Notes: generated from the letters alone by a model not told the origin. 64,000 nucleotides of DNA from Moniliophthora roreri (GCA_001466705.2 LATX02000212.1:62001-126000); one strand, 5' to 3'; positions 46,398-58,512 are shown, counted from the stretch's first letter. Program-made: numbers and translations.

Positions 46398-47630
46398 TAA
46401 TACACCAATTTTATAAACCTTTCAAATTCTATACATATAAGTGTTGTTTGGACATATTTAAATGGTTGAAATGATAAGAAACATGGAAATAGAAGGACTA
46501 ATATGAGCCCAAGTAGTCAGTCAAAATCTATATATGCTTGATGGCATGAAGCTATAAGTTAATAGAACTTATGGTACACCCCACATGGGTACCAAGTCAC
46601 TTATAGACTCTCAAAACTGTGCCTTGAGCCTCCCGAAACCTGTAGGGACCTTTATACAGTGTGTTCAAGAGAGACACATTGGTAGTTGAACATATATATG
46701 GTGTATCAAGGGGATATTTTACTTTTAAAACAACTTTTATTTACTCTCAGAGAGCTCAATGATCCCTATGATATACCAAGAGAACAGAGATGACGATATC
46801 TTAATCAGATTTACCATGAAATATTAGCTCAAGTATATGATCACTCATTCCAAGATGGTGATGTGATGATTCCTCCAAAGATAGGGGAAAGTGATAAGAC
46901 GGAAATCAGATAGGACTGATAGACAAGAAACATGAGAGATAAGAATGAGTCAGTCAGATAGGACAGATGGAACAAGGAAATACTTGATGACTCCTACAGA
47001 AGTTGAGAACATTTCTGACTATTGAAAAATGGAATAAGGAACTCCTACACAGTAGCAATGGATTCCAAACCTAGATATCCATATACTGCATGGAGGGCCT
47101 AGCTTGAGTCATGCTTCTGATACCTGAGAGTGTATTTATTGGTGACCCACATGCCTATATATAGTATGGGATTGCTATTGTGACAAGGGACTGAACCCAT
47201 ATATGTTCATTTTGTGATTTTCCTGTGACCTGTATAATATATACCTATTATTATAATTTTATTGTAAATATTTGTTTCTAGCAGTATATAAGGACAGCCA
47301 TTTTGTAGGTGGGAGCAAGAGGAATCTGCCCTACTACTACATGATATTCTGTATGTGGCTATTGTTTGTGTAGAGAAATCACATTCAATCAGATTTTCCT
47401 CCTCACATCAGGCCCTAGAGACTCAGAGTAGACCTAGTTGAGATATAAAACTATATACCAAGCTTGATAGTGGCAGTGGAGTAGGGGGATCGGGTAGATA
47501 TCATAGAGTTTGGTACTGTTTGTCATGGGCTTTGAGGGACTTTACAGTGTTTTGTGTGTAGATACAGAATCAGAACAATCATCACTTGCTATCTATTTCA
47601 ACGTCTATCCCACCCACTCCATCTTGGTGA
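46398..47630 (+). repeat. LTR-like region A
   Basis: Follows the polypurine tract and contains GTATATAAGGACAGCC (about 47286). Precise ends not resolved. A CA dinucleotide repeat lies just downstream at 47713-47733. Confidence 0.5.
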
Positions 47631-47985
47631 TGAGAGCACAATTCAGAACAACGCCATAGCACACATGCACCTTTAAGATGAGCATCCACAAAACACACAC
47701 CCATGTACATGTACACACACACACACACACACAACGAGTCTGGCACCATGACTGAGTCAACCATGAGACAGTAGAGGGCATTTCACATCCACTACCATTT
47801 CCACCACTTCAACACTGGAGTCATCATTCATATTCTCAAACACCAACAGCACAGTCGGGAAACTAGAGAGTCTGAGGAATGGGTGTGGGTCAGAACAGCC
47901 TATAGCAGTGGCAAACACCCAAGAGGAACAAGAATGACCTGCTACACATACCAATACCTGGAGCAAGAAGAATAAAAGCATACTT

Positions 47986-48789
47986 ATGAATGAAGAAAAT
48001 ATTAAACAAAAGAAAAATACTAAAGAAGATAGTGCAAACTCCACTTTAAATACCAAAACTCCTGTGGCAAAAGCAGTACTGGTGGTAGAGATACCTAGCC
48101 TCTCTGTAGCTGAGAAGGAGAAATATGTTGCTTCTCATAGGAGAGAAAAGCAAGTAAAGAATAGCAATCGCGGCAGCGAACAAAGTCCAAAGAAAGCTGA
48201 TGAGACAGAAAGGTCAAAAAGAGATGTATGTGGGACACAAGAAGATGGTGAAGTGAGGAGAGCTTTGAGTGGTGTGAAACTGATAGACACTGCACTGTTT
48301 AAGCCACTTCCACCAGCTAGCAAGTTCCCAGAAGAGCATATATCAAATAAGCCTAAACCTGTTCAGCAAAAAGGGGATAATTCAAATAGGCAACCTCTAG
48401 ATGGCAGTCTTTATTTGAACCTGGAGGACATGATAGCAGCCTGAATTGCTAAAGAGACTCTTAACATGCCATTGGGAGATCTTTGCACTTTACAACCCAA
48501 ACTAATTAAAGCACTGGATAGACAAACTAAGAATCGAGTATTAGCCATGTCTAAATTAAAAGGAAGTGTGGAATCCAATCAGACAAAGCATCTGTTGGAA
48601 GAAGCTGTGTTATTGACCATAGAGGAAGTAAAAGAAGTATTCGTTAATATTGATGAAATATATACAACTTGTGATAGACATTGTCCCCTCAAGATATTGG
48701 GGTTCCATTGGATAGAGCTGAATTTTGTCTTTATGAGAGTGGTTAGTACATCTCCACAAGTCTCTAGTTTGAAAAAGTCAAATGAATAG
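47986..48789 (+). pseudogene. Truncated gag fused to element tail (unit 1)
   Basis: MNEENIKQKKNTKEDSANST from 47986, with KYVASHRREKQVKNS, then a TGA (about 48443), then GDLCTLQPKLIKALDRQTKN and EEVKEVFVNIDEIYT, where the sequence jumps at 48655 to the tail unit and stops at 48789. Compared with unit 2, everything from protease through integrase is missing. Confidence 0.65.
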
Positions 48790-48829
48790 ACAATGGATTG
48801 GGGTCAATCCAATTTTGTTTGAGGGGAGA

Positions 48830-50062
48830 TAATACACCAATTTTATAAACCTTTCAAATTCTATACATATAAGTGTTGTTTGGACATATTTAAATGGTTG
48901 AAATGATAAGAAACATGGAAATAGAAGGACTAATATGAGCCCAAGTAGTCAGTCAAAATCTATATATGCTTGATGGCATGAAGCTATAAGTTAATAGAAC
49001 TTATGGTACACCCCACATGGGTACCAAGTCACTTATAGACTCTCAAAACTGTGCCTTGAGCCTCCCGAAACCTGTAGGGACCTTTATACAGTGTGTTCAA
49101 GAGAGACACATTGGTAGTTGAACATATATATGGTGTATCAAGGGGATATTTTACTTTTAAAACAACTTTTATTTACTCTCAGAGAGCTCAATGATCCCTA
49201 TGATATACCAAGAGAACAGAGATGACGATATCTTAATCAGATTTACCATGAAATATTAGCTCAAGTATATGATCACTCATTCCAAGATGGTGATGTGATG
49301 ATTCCTCCAAAGATAGGGGAAAGTGATAAGACGGAAATCAGATAGGACTGATAGACAAGAAACATGAGAGATAAGAATGAGTCAGTCAGATAGGACAGAT
49401 GGAACAAGGAAATACTTGATGACTCCTACAGAAGTTGAGAACATTTCTGACTATTGAAAAATGGAATAAGGAACTCCTACACAGTAGCAATGGATTCCAA
49501 ACCTAGATATCCATATACTGCATGGAGGGCCTAGCTTGAGTCATGCTTCTGATACCTGAGAGTGTATTTATTGGTGACCCACATGCCTATATATAGTATG
49601 GGATTGCTATTGTGACAAGGGACTGAACCCATATATGTTCATTTTGTGATTTTCCTGTGACCTGTATAATATATACCTATTATTATAATTTTATTGTAAA
49701 TATTTGTTTCTAGCAGTATATAAGGACAGCCATTTTGTAGGTGGGAGCAAGAGGAATCTGCCCTACTACTACATGATATTCTGTATGTGGCTATTGTTTG
49801 TGTAGAGAAATCACATTCAATCAGATTTTCCTCCTCACATCAGGCCCTAGAGACTCAGAGTAGACCTAGTTGAGATATAAAACTATATACCAAGCTTGAT
49901 AGTGGCAGTGGAGTAGGGGGATCGGGTAGATATCATAGAGTTTGGTACTGTTTGTCATGGGCTTTGAGGGACTTTACAGTGTTTTGTGTGTAGATACAGA
50001 ATCAGAACAATCATCACTTGCTATCTATTTCAACGTCTATCCCACCCACTCCATCTTGGTGA
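48830..50062 (+). repeat. LTR-like region B
   Basis: Same as region A, offset 2432; precedes the gag-pol series beginning at 50418. Confidence 0.5.
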
Positions 50063-50417
50063 TGAGAGCACAATTCAGAACAACGCCATAGCACACATGC
50101 ACCTTTAAGATGAGCATCCACAAAACACACACCCATGTACATGTACACACACACACACACACACAACGAGTCTGGCACCATGACTGAGTCAACCATGAGA
50201 CAGTAGAGGGCATTTCACATCCACTACCATTTCCACCACTTCAACACTGGAGTCATCATTCATATTCTCAAACACCAACAGCACAGTCGGGAAACTAGAG
50301 AGTCTGAGGAATGGGTGTGGGTCAGAACAGCCTATAGCAGTGGCAAACACCCAAGAGGAACAAGAATGACCTGCTACACATACCAATACCTGGAGCAAGA
50401 AGAATAAAAGCATACTT

Positions 50418-51641
50418 ATGAATGAAGAAAATATTAAACAAAAGAAAAATACTAAAGAAGATAGTGCAAACTCCACTTTAAATACCAAAACTCCTGTGGC
50501 AAAAGCAGTACTGGTGGTAGAAATACCCAGCCTCTCTGCAGCTGAGAAGGAGAAATATGTTGCTCCTCATAGGAGAGAAAAGCAAGTAAAGAATAGCAAT
50601 TGTGGCAGTGAACGAAGTCCAAAGAAAGCTGATGAGACAGAAGGGTCAAAAAGAAATGTACGTGGGACACAAGAAGATGGTGAAGTGAGGAGAGCTTTGA
50701 GTGGTGTGAAACTGATAGACACTGCGCCATTTAAGCCACCTCCACCAGCTAGCAAGTTCCCAGAAGAGCATATATCAAATAAGCCTAAACCTGTTCAGCA
50801 AAAAGGGGATAATTCAAATAGGTGACCTCTAGACAGCAGTCTTTATTTGAACCTGAAGGACATGATAGCAGCCCAAATTGCTAAAGAGACCCTTAACATG
50901 CTGTTGGGAGATCTTTGCATTTTACAACCCAAACTAATCAAAGCACTGGATAGAAAAACTAAGAATTGAGTATTAGCCATGTCTAAATTAAAAGAAAGTG
51001 TGGAATCCAATAAGACAAAGCATCTGTCAGAAGAAGCTGTGTTGTTGACTGTAGAAGAAGTAAAAGAGGTATTCGTCAATATTGACAAAATACATACTTC
51101 AGAAACATTCAAAGTTTTAACTGAGCCTGTAGAGGATATGCCCACAGGAGTGGTGGTTCAGTTGGATTCCGTTGACCAGTTCAATGTAGATATTGTGGAT
51201 TGTCCAGATGGAGTGAAAAAGGTGCTAACGATAGTAGCCACCATGACCAAAGGACTTAGGGTAATATTCCCGAAAGTCAATGGGAGTAGCATCATGGTAG
51301 AAGTGGTTCTAGACACTGGATCACAGATAATCTCTATGGATATGCAGATCACTAAAAGCCTAGACTTGACCTGGGATCCTGATATGTTTATATGCATGCA
51401 ATCGTCGAATGGTGGACTCAACTCTACACAGGGCCTAGCTAGAAATGTGCCCTTCAAGTTTGGAGAGATAGTCCTGTACTTACAAGTGCATATAGTCAAT
51501 GGTGCACCGTATCAAGTGTTGCTAGGTCAACCATTTGATACTCTAGCAAATACAAAAGTATTAAACAATGGGGAAGATACTGAACTAGAGCTTATGTGTC
51601 CAAATACCAAGTGGAGGGTTACACTTCCTATGTTTAAATGA
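50418..51641 (+). pseudogene. Gag and retropepsin region of plus-strand Gypsy element
   Basis: Continuous frame broken by TGA stops at about 50823 and 50967. N-terminal basic, Lys/Ser-rich region (PHRREKQVKNSN), then LNLKDMIAAQIAKETLNMLL. This is followed by an aspartic-protease-like domain: VVLDTGSQIISM near 51304, CMQSSNGGLNSTQGLARNVP, and LYLQVHIVNGAPYQVLLGQP. The order (IIDPGSQ-like motif, MQSANG, LARNVPF, LLGRPFD) is typical of an Agaricomycete Gypsy pol type distinct from copies 1 and 2. It should process the polyprotein. It continues after 51641 with TGA stops towards RT. Confidence 0.75.
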
Positions 51642-52535
51642 GGGTCATATTGGCCTCTGCAGCACAAAGATGTCAAACCTATAGTTGAAGAACCAGCATC
51701 TCCTCAAATAGAGGAAGAGGTAAATTTTCAGACCTCAAGGATCTGATTAGCCAACAGGGAGAGGTAGCCTTACAGTTCAAGCTTATGGAAACAAGCAAAG
51801 TAGTGCTTACAGGCTATAAGTTACCTAGTACTGGCGAGCAATTCCACCCCAAAGAGCTAGCCAAAGCATATGTGATGGCAGCATATACAGGAGATGGAAA
51901 CGAGGATAGTGAGTTGAACAGGCTGATTCAGCAGTTCTTGATGGGAGCAAAAGTCTGAGAAAACCACAAAACAAAAGAAAATCAATACAAGAGTCAGTGG
52001 AGGGTGGAGCACATAATGGGAGAAACAAGAAAGAAAGTAATAGAGAAAATTGAACAGAGGAAAGCAGCAGCAAAGGCTGCTGTAGAGAGAGCCAAAGAGG
52101 TAAATGGGCTATGAGAACAAACATTAGTGGAATGCATAGACCGGCAATCAATGAAATGGAGTGACCAGTCAGGTAAAGACTCAGATACTCAGTCTCTGAC
52201 TCAATATGCTGTATGCAAGACACAGTTCCAGGGCTCTGGTTTTGTAGTGCCATATGGCAAAAAGAAGTACAAACCAGTGGCTAAGAAAGTTAAACCAATC
52301 AAGGCCATGTTACCCTTCAAATTTCAGATTGAACAAAATATCACAGGAAATCCTCTAGAAGGAATGCCTGAGTTACCCACCAATCCACCCAAATACACAT
52401 CAGGAGTGTGTTATACTGAAGAATGAAAGAAAGTCATAGACGAGAATCATCCAGAGGGATTTCTTCTGCCTGAAGAATAAAAGCTGTTACATTGTTTATT
52501 GAAGCTACAAGAAATGGCTTTTGCATGGGAGGAAT
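51642..52535 (+). pseudogene. Pol linker up to the assembly gap
   Basis: In-frame pieces between stops include EQFHPKELAKAYVMAAYTGDG, the conserved YKPVAKKVKPIKA and LEGMPELPTNPPKY. Ends at the N at 52536. The same region recurs at 53345-54240. Confidence 0.65.
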
Positions 52536-52536
52536 N
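52536..52536. other. Assembly gap (single N) 3
   Basis: Joins two near-identical stretches of about 1.7 kb of the plus-strand Gypsy element. Confidence 0.9.
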
Positions 52537-54240
52537 GACAGCAGTCTTTATTTGAACCTGAAGGACATGATAGCAGCCCAAATTGCTAAAGAGACCCTTA
52601 ACATGCTGTTGGGAGATCTTTGCATTTTACAACCCAAACTAATCAAAGCACTGGATAGAAAAACTAAGAATTGAGTATTAGCCATGTCTAAATTAAAAGA
52701 AAGTGTGGAATCCAATAAGACAAAGCATCTGTCAGAAGAAGCTGTGTTGTTGACTGTAGAAGAAGTAAAAGAGGTATTCGTCAATATTGACAAAATACAT
52801 ACTTCAGAAACATTCAAAGTTTTAACTGAGCCTGTAGAGGATATGCCCACAGGAGTGGTGGTTCAGTTGGATTCCGTTGACCAGTTCAATGTAGATATTG
52901 TGGATTGTCCAGATGGAGTGAAAAAGGTGCTAACGATAGTAGCCACCATGACCAAAGGACTTAGGGTAATATTCCCGAAAGTCAATGGGAGTAGCATCAT
53001 GGTAGAAGTGGTTCTAGACACTGGATCACAGATAATCTCTATGGATATGCAGATCACTAAAAGCCTAGACTTGACCTGGGATCCTGATATGTTTATATGC
53101 ATGCAATCGTCGAATGGTGGACTCAACTCTACACAGGGCCTAGCTAGAAATGTGCCCTTCAAGTTTGGAGAGATAGTCCTGTACTTACAAGTGCATATAG
53201 TTGATGGTGCGCCATATCAAGTGTTGCTAGGTTGACCATTCGATACTCTAGCAAATACAAAAGTATTAAACAATGGGGAAGATACTGAACTAGAGCTTAT
53301 GTGTCCAAATACCAAGTGGAGGGTTACACTTCCTATGTTTAAATGAGGGTCATATTGGCCTCTGCAGCACAAAGATGTCAAACCTATAGTTGAAGAACCA
53401 GCATCTCCTCAAATAGAGGAAGAGGTAAATTTTCAGACCTCAAGGATCTGATTAGCCAACAGGGAGAGGTAGCCTTACAGTTCAAGCTTATGGAAACAAG
53501 CAAAGTAGTGCTTACAGGCTATAAGTTACCTAGTACTGGCGAGCAATTCCACCCCAAAGAGCTAGCCAAAGCATATGTGATGGCAGCATATACAGGAGAT
53601 GGAAACGAGGATAGTGAGTTGAACAGGCTGATTCAGCAGTTCTTGATGGGAGCAAAAGTCTGAGAAAACCACAAAACAAAAGAAAATCAATACGAGAGTC
53701 AGTGGAGGGTGGAGCACATAATGGAAGAAACAAGAAAGAAAGTAACAGAGAAAATCAAACAGAGAAAAGCAGTGGCAAAGGCTGCCATGGAGAGAGCCAA
53801 AGAGGTAAATGGGCTACGAGAACAAATGTTAGCGGAATGTGTAGACCAGCAATCAATGAAATGGAGTGACTAGTTGGGTAAAGACTCAGATACTCAGTCT
53901 CTGACTTGATACGCTGTATGCAAGACGCTGTTCCAGGGCTCTGGTTTTGTAGTGCCATATGGCAAAAAGAAGTATAAACCAGTGGCTAAGAAAGTTAAAC
54001 CAATCAAAGCCACGTTACCCTCCAAATTTCAGATTGAACGAAATATCACGGGAAATCCTCTAGAAGGAATGCCTGAGTTACCCACCAATCCACCCAAATA
54101 CATGCCGGGAGTGCATTATACTGAAGAACAAAAGAAAGTCATAGACGAGAATCATCCAGAGGGATTTCTTCTGCCTGAAGAGCAAAAGCTGTTACATTGT
54201 TTATTGAAGCTGCAAGAAATGGCTTTCACATAGGAGGAAT
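52537..54240 (+). pseudogene. Second assembly copy of gag end, protease and linker
   Basis: Repeats 50832-52535 at offset 1705 with only scattered transitions (for example a stop TGA in place of Gln in VLLGQP at 53233). Protease motif VVLDTGSQ again near 53009. Its right part (53952-54233) stays open where the first copy has stops: KYKPVAKKVKPIKATLPSKF, EEQKKVIDENHPEGFLLPEE. Confidence 0.7.
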
Positions 54241-55450
54241 CTGAAGCAGGAATCTTTAGAGAGGATTTCTTTCCTCAGGTAGAGTTTCCAGTAATACCAC
54301 ACATGCTGTGGGTGTTCACAAATGCACTGATTCTGCCGGGAATCTTTGACAAAGTGTGTAACATAATTAAAGGAAAGATTATGAGCAAGACATATGAACC
54401 ATCAAACAGTTCATATTGTTCCCAATGGTTCTGTGTTGCTAAGAAAGATGGAAGACTGTGTATAGTGCACAGTTTAGAACCATTGAATCCTGTGACAATA
54501 CAACATTCAGAAACGATACCAGAAAATCCAGGCATAAGATGCTTTGTATGGGAACATATGCAGAACATAAATTGAATTTTACAACGTGTTAAATACTGTG
54601 GTGGAATGTTTGCAGGGAAAAAGTCTTTTGTATGCTGCAATGAAACAATCATAGTAGGACACAGGTGTACCTATGTGGGACTCAAACCTACTCATGATAA
54701 GATGGAGGCCATTACTACTTGGCCTTCACCACTGAATACCAAGATGGATGTAAGAAGCTTTTTGGGGACTTGTGGACAAGTAAGGCAGTTTATTAAAAAC
54801 TTTGCTAAGATAGCTGCCCCAATACAACATCTTATGTGGGATGATGTAGCAGTTAAATGGGGACCTAAAGAGGAAGAATCAATGGATTCTATAAAGAAGG
54901 CTTTGCACAATGTGGAGCCTCTGAAACCTATAGACTACAAAAGTGAGGGGGAGGTCGTATTGGCAGTAGGATATTATCTCTACCAACACGACATATCAGA
55001 CAAGAAAAAGAGAAACTATTGCTTATTTGGTTCTATAACTCTTAATGAGAGGGAAGCTAGGTTCTCTCAACCCAAGAGAGAACTCTATGGATTGAAGTTA
55101 GCTCTATTAGCAACACATTATTGGACAGTAGGATGTAGAAAGCTAGCAGTGGAAACTGATGCTAAATACATAAAGGGAATGCTAGACAATCCCAGCATCA
55201 CTCCCAATGCAACGATCAATAGATAGATAGAAGAAATATGGAAGTACCATTTCACCTTAATTTATATTCCAGCAGCCAGCCATAGTTTGGCAGATGGTTT
55301 ATTGCGGAGGCCACCAGGTGGACAGGAACCAGCTATTCATAAGCTAGATCCTGCAGACTGAGATGGAGATGATGATGGGGAACCCATAAGGTTCGAGAAG
55401 GGTGAAGAGGTAGTAGAGGACCTGTTAGAGCTGTGCGACTTCTATGGTGA
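54241..55450 (+). pseudogene. Reverse transcriptase (core deleted) and RNase H
   Basis: RT starts with VCNIIKGKIMSKTYEPSNSSY, CSQWFCVAKKDGRL and SLEPLNPVTIQHS (54357-54510). It then jumps straight to NPGIRCFVWEHMQNIN and YCGGMFAGKKSF, omitting the palm segment that carries the Y-x-DD catalytic motif in this pol type. The connection and RNase H follow: MDVRSFLGTCGQVRQFIKNF, LFGSITLNEREARFSQPKREL, AVETDAKYIKGML, then SLADGLLRRPPGG. One TGA lies after NIN at 54573. Without the Y-x-DD block this copy cannot reverse-transcribe. It ends at the N at 55451. Confidence 0.75.
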
Positions 55451-55451
55451 N
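55451..55451. other. Assembly gap (single N) 4
   Basis: Joins an RNase H region without a MITE to one preceded by a MITE. Confidence 0.9.
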
Positions 55452-55786
55452 AAAATTCCACATTTTCTATTGTGGGAAAGTCAGAGAAAACACTAGGAAA
55501 ACACTAGGAAAATAGTAGGAAAATCATGTGAAAACACTATATCTTAAAGCACTTTTTAGATAGTTTTTATATAGTTTTCCTTTTGTATTTAACATGTTTC
55601 CTTTAATATAAAATTCAAAATCTTATATTTATTTTCTAAATGTTTTCTCACTATTTTATAAGGCAGAAAATTTAAGGATAATTCTATAATTTCATTATCA
55701 TAAAATAATAAAAAAACACAGACTCTTCTGGAAATTAAAATCCAAATAGAATTTTCTGAGTGTTGAAGAACACCTCATACATAGTG
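55452..55786 (+). mobile_element. CACTA-type MITE, copy 3 (right part)
   Basis: Matches the right portions of copies 1 and 2 and ends ...CATACATAGTG; next bases TGT (55787-55789) equal the empty-site TGT at 54597-54599, the expected 3-bp duplication. The left end is lost in the assembly gap. Confidence 0.8.
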
Positions 55787-56750
55787 TGTGGTGGAATGTT
55801 CACGGGGAAAAAGTCTTTTGTATGCTGCAATGAAACAATCATAGTAGGACACAGGTGTACCTATGTGGGACTCAAACCTACTCATGATAAGATGGAGGCC
55901 ATTACTACTTGGCCTTCACCACTGAATACCAAGATGGATGTAAGAAGCTTTTTGGGGACTTGTGGACAAGTAAGGCAGTTTATTAAAAACTTTGCTAAGA
56001 TAGCTGCCCCAATACAACATCTTATGTGGGATGATGTAGCAGTTAAATGGGGACCTAAAGAGGAAGAATCAATGGATTCTATAAAGAAGGCTTTGCACAA
56101 TGTGGAGCCTCTGAAACCTATAGACTACAAAAGTGAGGGGGAGGTCGTATTGGCAGTAGGATATTATCTCTACCAACACGACATATCAGACAAGAAAAAG
56201 AGAAACTATTGCTTATTTGGTTCTATAACTCTTAATGAGAGGGAAGCTAGGTTCTCTCAACCCAAGAGAGAACTCTATGGATTGAAGTTAGCTCTATTAG
56301 CAACACATTATTGGACAGTAGGATGTAGAAAGCTAGCAGTGGAAACTGATGCTAAATACATAAAGGGAATGCTAGACAATCCCAGCATCACTCCCAATGC
56401 AACGATCAATAGATAGATAGAAGAAATATGGAAGTACCATTTCACCTTAATTTATATTCCAGCAGCCAGCCATAGTTTGGCAGATGGTTTATTGCGGAGG
56501 CCACCAGGTGGACAGGAACCAGCTATTCATAAGCTAGATCCTGCAGACTGAGATGGAGATGATGATGGGGAACCCATAAGGTTCGAGAAGGGTGAAGAGG
56601 TAGTAGAGGACCTGTTAGAGCTGTGCGACTTCTATGGTGAAATAGATACACATAGTGGATTCCTACATGAATTAGCAGAATCAGAAGATGACTGGGAGCA
56701 GGATCTCCAGTACACAATTGACAAAGAATATGATCTATAAAGAATGGTGG
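55787..56750 (+). pseudogene. Second copy of RT thumb and RNase H, then linker
   Basis: Repeats 54597-55450 at offset 1190 and continues beyond it (FYGEIDTHSGFLHELAESEDDW, to about 56740). The same frame has the TAG after NATINR. It differs from the first copy by a few transitions and by the MITE to its left. Confidence 0.75.
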
Positions 56751-58062
56751 ACATGTTAAATTTTCAGTTTGGAGGAGAACCTCTCAAGACAGGTCCATTT
56801 TATAGTGCATATATATATGCAGATGCCTTGCACAGAAGAAGTGGATGGATCTTGGGCCAAGGATAATCTATACAACAAGGAGCATTGATCCCTGAACATG
56901 AAAGAATTAGACTGAAAAATATGGGACATATATGACTACTGGACTAATCCAGATAGCAAAGTACTTAAAGGCAAATCCACTAAAGAAATAAAAAGATTCA
57001 AAGAACAAGCTGGACAGTACTTTGTTGGTCAGAACATGAAGCTGTATCGATGGAATAAGGAGGAAGAAGGACAGCACCAGTTAGTGGTTCTAGATAAGAG
57101 AAAAAGAATGAGGATGTTACATGGCACTCATGACTACCTGGGACATAAAGGCATACAACCCACTCTTGACATACTGGAACGTCAGTTCTGGTGGCCTGAG
57201 ATAGAGAATAATGTGTTGTGGTATGTAAAGAGCTGCAAACCTTGTCAAGAGCACATACATCGACATGTGAAGATTCCACCTACACTCACTCATACTCCTG
57301 CGTTGTTCCAGAAGATTCACGTCAATACTTTTCAAGTGTCTCCAGTGAGTAATGGTTGTAAATATGTGGTGCATGGTCAATGTGCGTTGATGTCCTGGTC
57401 AGAGGCAAGGGCCTTGAGATCAGATAAAGCATCTGCGATAGGTCAATGGTTTTTTGAAGACTTCATTTGTAGGTGGGGAATTCTGAAGGAAGTAGTAATG
57501 GATAACGCTGGTCAAATGAAGAAAGTACTGGATTGGTTGGAACATAAGTATAACTTAAGAGGCATATGAATTAGCTCTTATAATTCACAAGCTAATGGAA
57601 AAATCGAGAGAGCACACTTTGATATCCAAATGGCATTGGCTACTAATAATGACCTCACTAAGTGGTTTTGGTATCTGAGGCACATCCTTTGGGCTGATCG
57701 TGTTACTCTGCAGAGAGGTTTTGGGTGCTCTTTGTATTTCTTGGTAGTCAGAGCTGATCCAGTACTGCCATTCGACTTGGAGGAATTGACATGGTTGGTA
57801 GACATACCAGATAGGGTGTTAACTCGTGAAGAGCTGATAGGCTTGCGTGCTAGAGCTCTGGGGAAGCATAAGACATTAGTAGAGTCAATGATGTGTAGAG
57901 TGAGTGTGGAGAAATTAGCAGAACTAAAACAATATGAAGAAAAGTATAAACATGTAATCAAGAACTATGTCTTTGAACCAGGAATGTTAGTCCAAGTTCG
58001 AAACACTACTATTGAGAAGAGTCTGGATTGAAAGATGAAACCCAGGTACCATGGACTATATG
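56751..58062 (+). pseudogene. Integrase region of plus-strand Gypsy element
   Basis: Zinc-binding part HGTHDYLGHKG ... WWPEIENNV ... CKPCQEH (about 57120-57255). The core has IHVNTFQVSP where Asp is expected for the first catalytic residue (Asn here), VVMDNAGQM for the second and ANGKIERAH for the Glu. A TGA at about 57567 interrupts between second and third. The downstream frame has PFDLEELTWLVDIPDRVLTREEL, a coiled region and LVQVRNTTIEKSLD, a TGA, then KMKPRYHGLYV. There the LTR of Gypsy copy 2 begins at 58063, so pol loses its end (compare the remnant at 32815). Dead by first Asp loss and stops. Confidence 0.78.
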
Positions 58063-58512
58063 TGTTATGTTACTTGCGCAGCAACGCTTATCCAACCTAT
58101 CTTAGTGAAGCGTAAGCTCTGCTCAGACGGATGTAACAAGTTCAAGTTAGAGTTTGTTCAGCAGTTGCTGAAGTTCAGAGGTCCTTCGATGTCTGCGTTA
58201 ACACAAGTTATTGATAAACCAGGTCAAGCTGAAGACTCGAGGTCTTAGCTTGAGCACTTAAATACGTTACATCGTTCTACTACGTGCTTTATACGTAAGA
58301 GCAATAAGTCCGGCATTTTATGTAAGGGATTCCCAAGTCCGTCGGGATATGAGTAATACAAATACAAAGGGATAGGTAAAAGGGGAAAGGGGAGTGGCGT
58401 ACGAGTCTGATAGAAGAAGAAGCATGTGAAGAGAAGGAAAAGGGGGCTGGGAAGGTGTACTAGTCCGATGGAAAGAGAAGCATAAGGGGAAAAGGAAGAG
58501 AAAACATAACAT
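58063..58512 (-). repeat. 3' LTR of Gypsy copy 2
   Basis: 450 bp, TGTTATG...CATAACA; contains AACCAGGTCAAGCTGAAG like the other LTRs. A G-run (minus strand) at 58515-58523 is the likely polypurine tract. Confidence 0.9.

Larger units (their letters stand above)
46223..51086 (+). repeat. 2432-bp direct tandem repeat (two units)
   Basis: Unit 1 is 46223-48654, unit 2 is 48655-51086. Each holds about 165 bp of element 3' end, a polypurine tract (GAGGGGAGA at 46389-46397 and 48821-48829), an LTR-like region with a TATA-like box, and the start of gag. I saw no differences from 46223 to about 48100 against unit 2; the gag part differs at many transitions. The arrangement equals one internally deleted element sharing an LTR-like region with the next. 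There is no N at the junction. Confidence 0.8.

Noticed and set aside
47713..47733. CA dinucleotide tract as a possible recombination site
   Set aside because: Plain microsatellite present in both repeat units; nothing ties it to the junction at 48655.
47757..48056. Hydrophobic 99-residue minus-strand frame, repeated at 50189-50488
   Set aside because: Antisense to the gag leader; the repeat is simply the 2432-bp duplication. Looks membrane-like because of AT-rich antisense codons.
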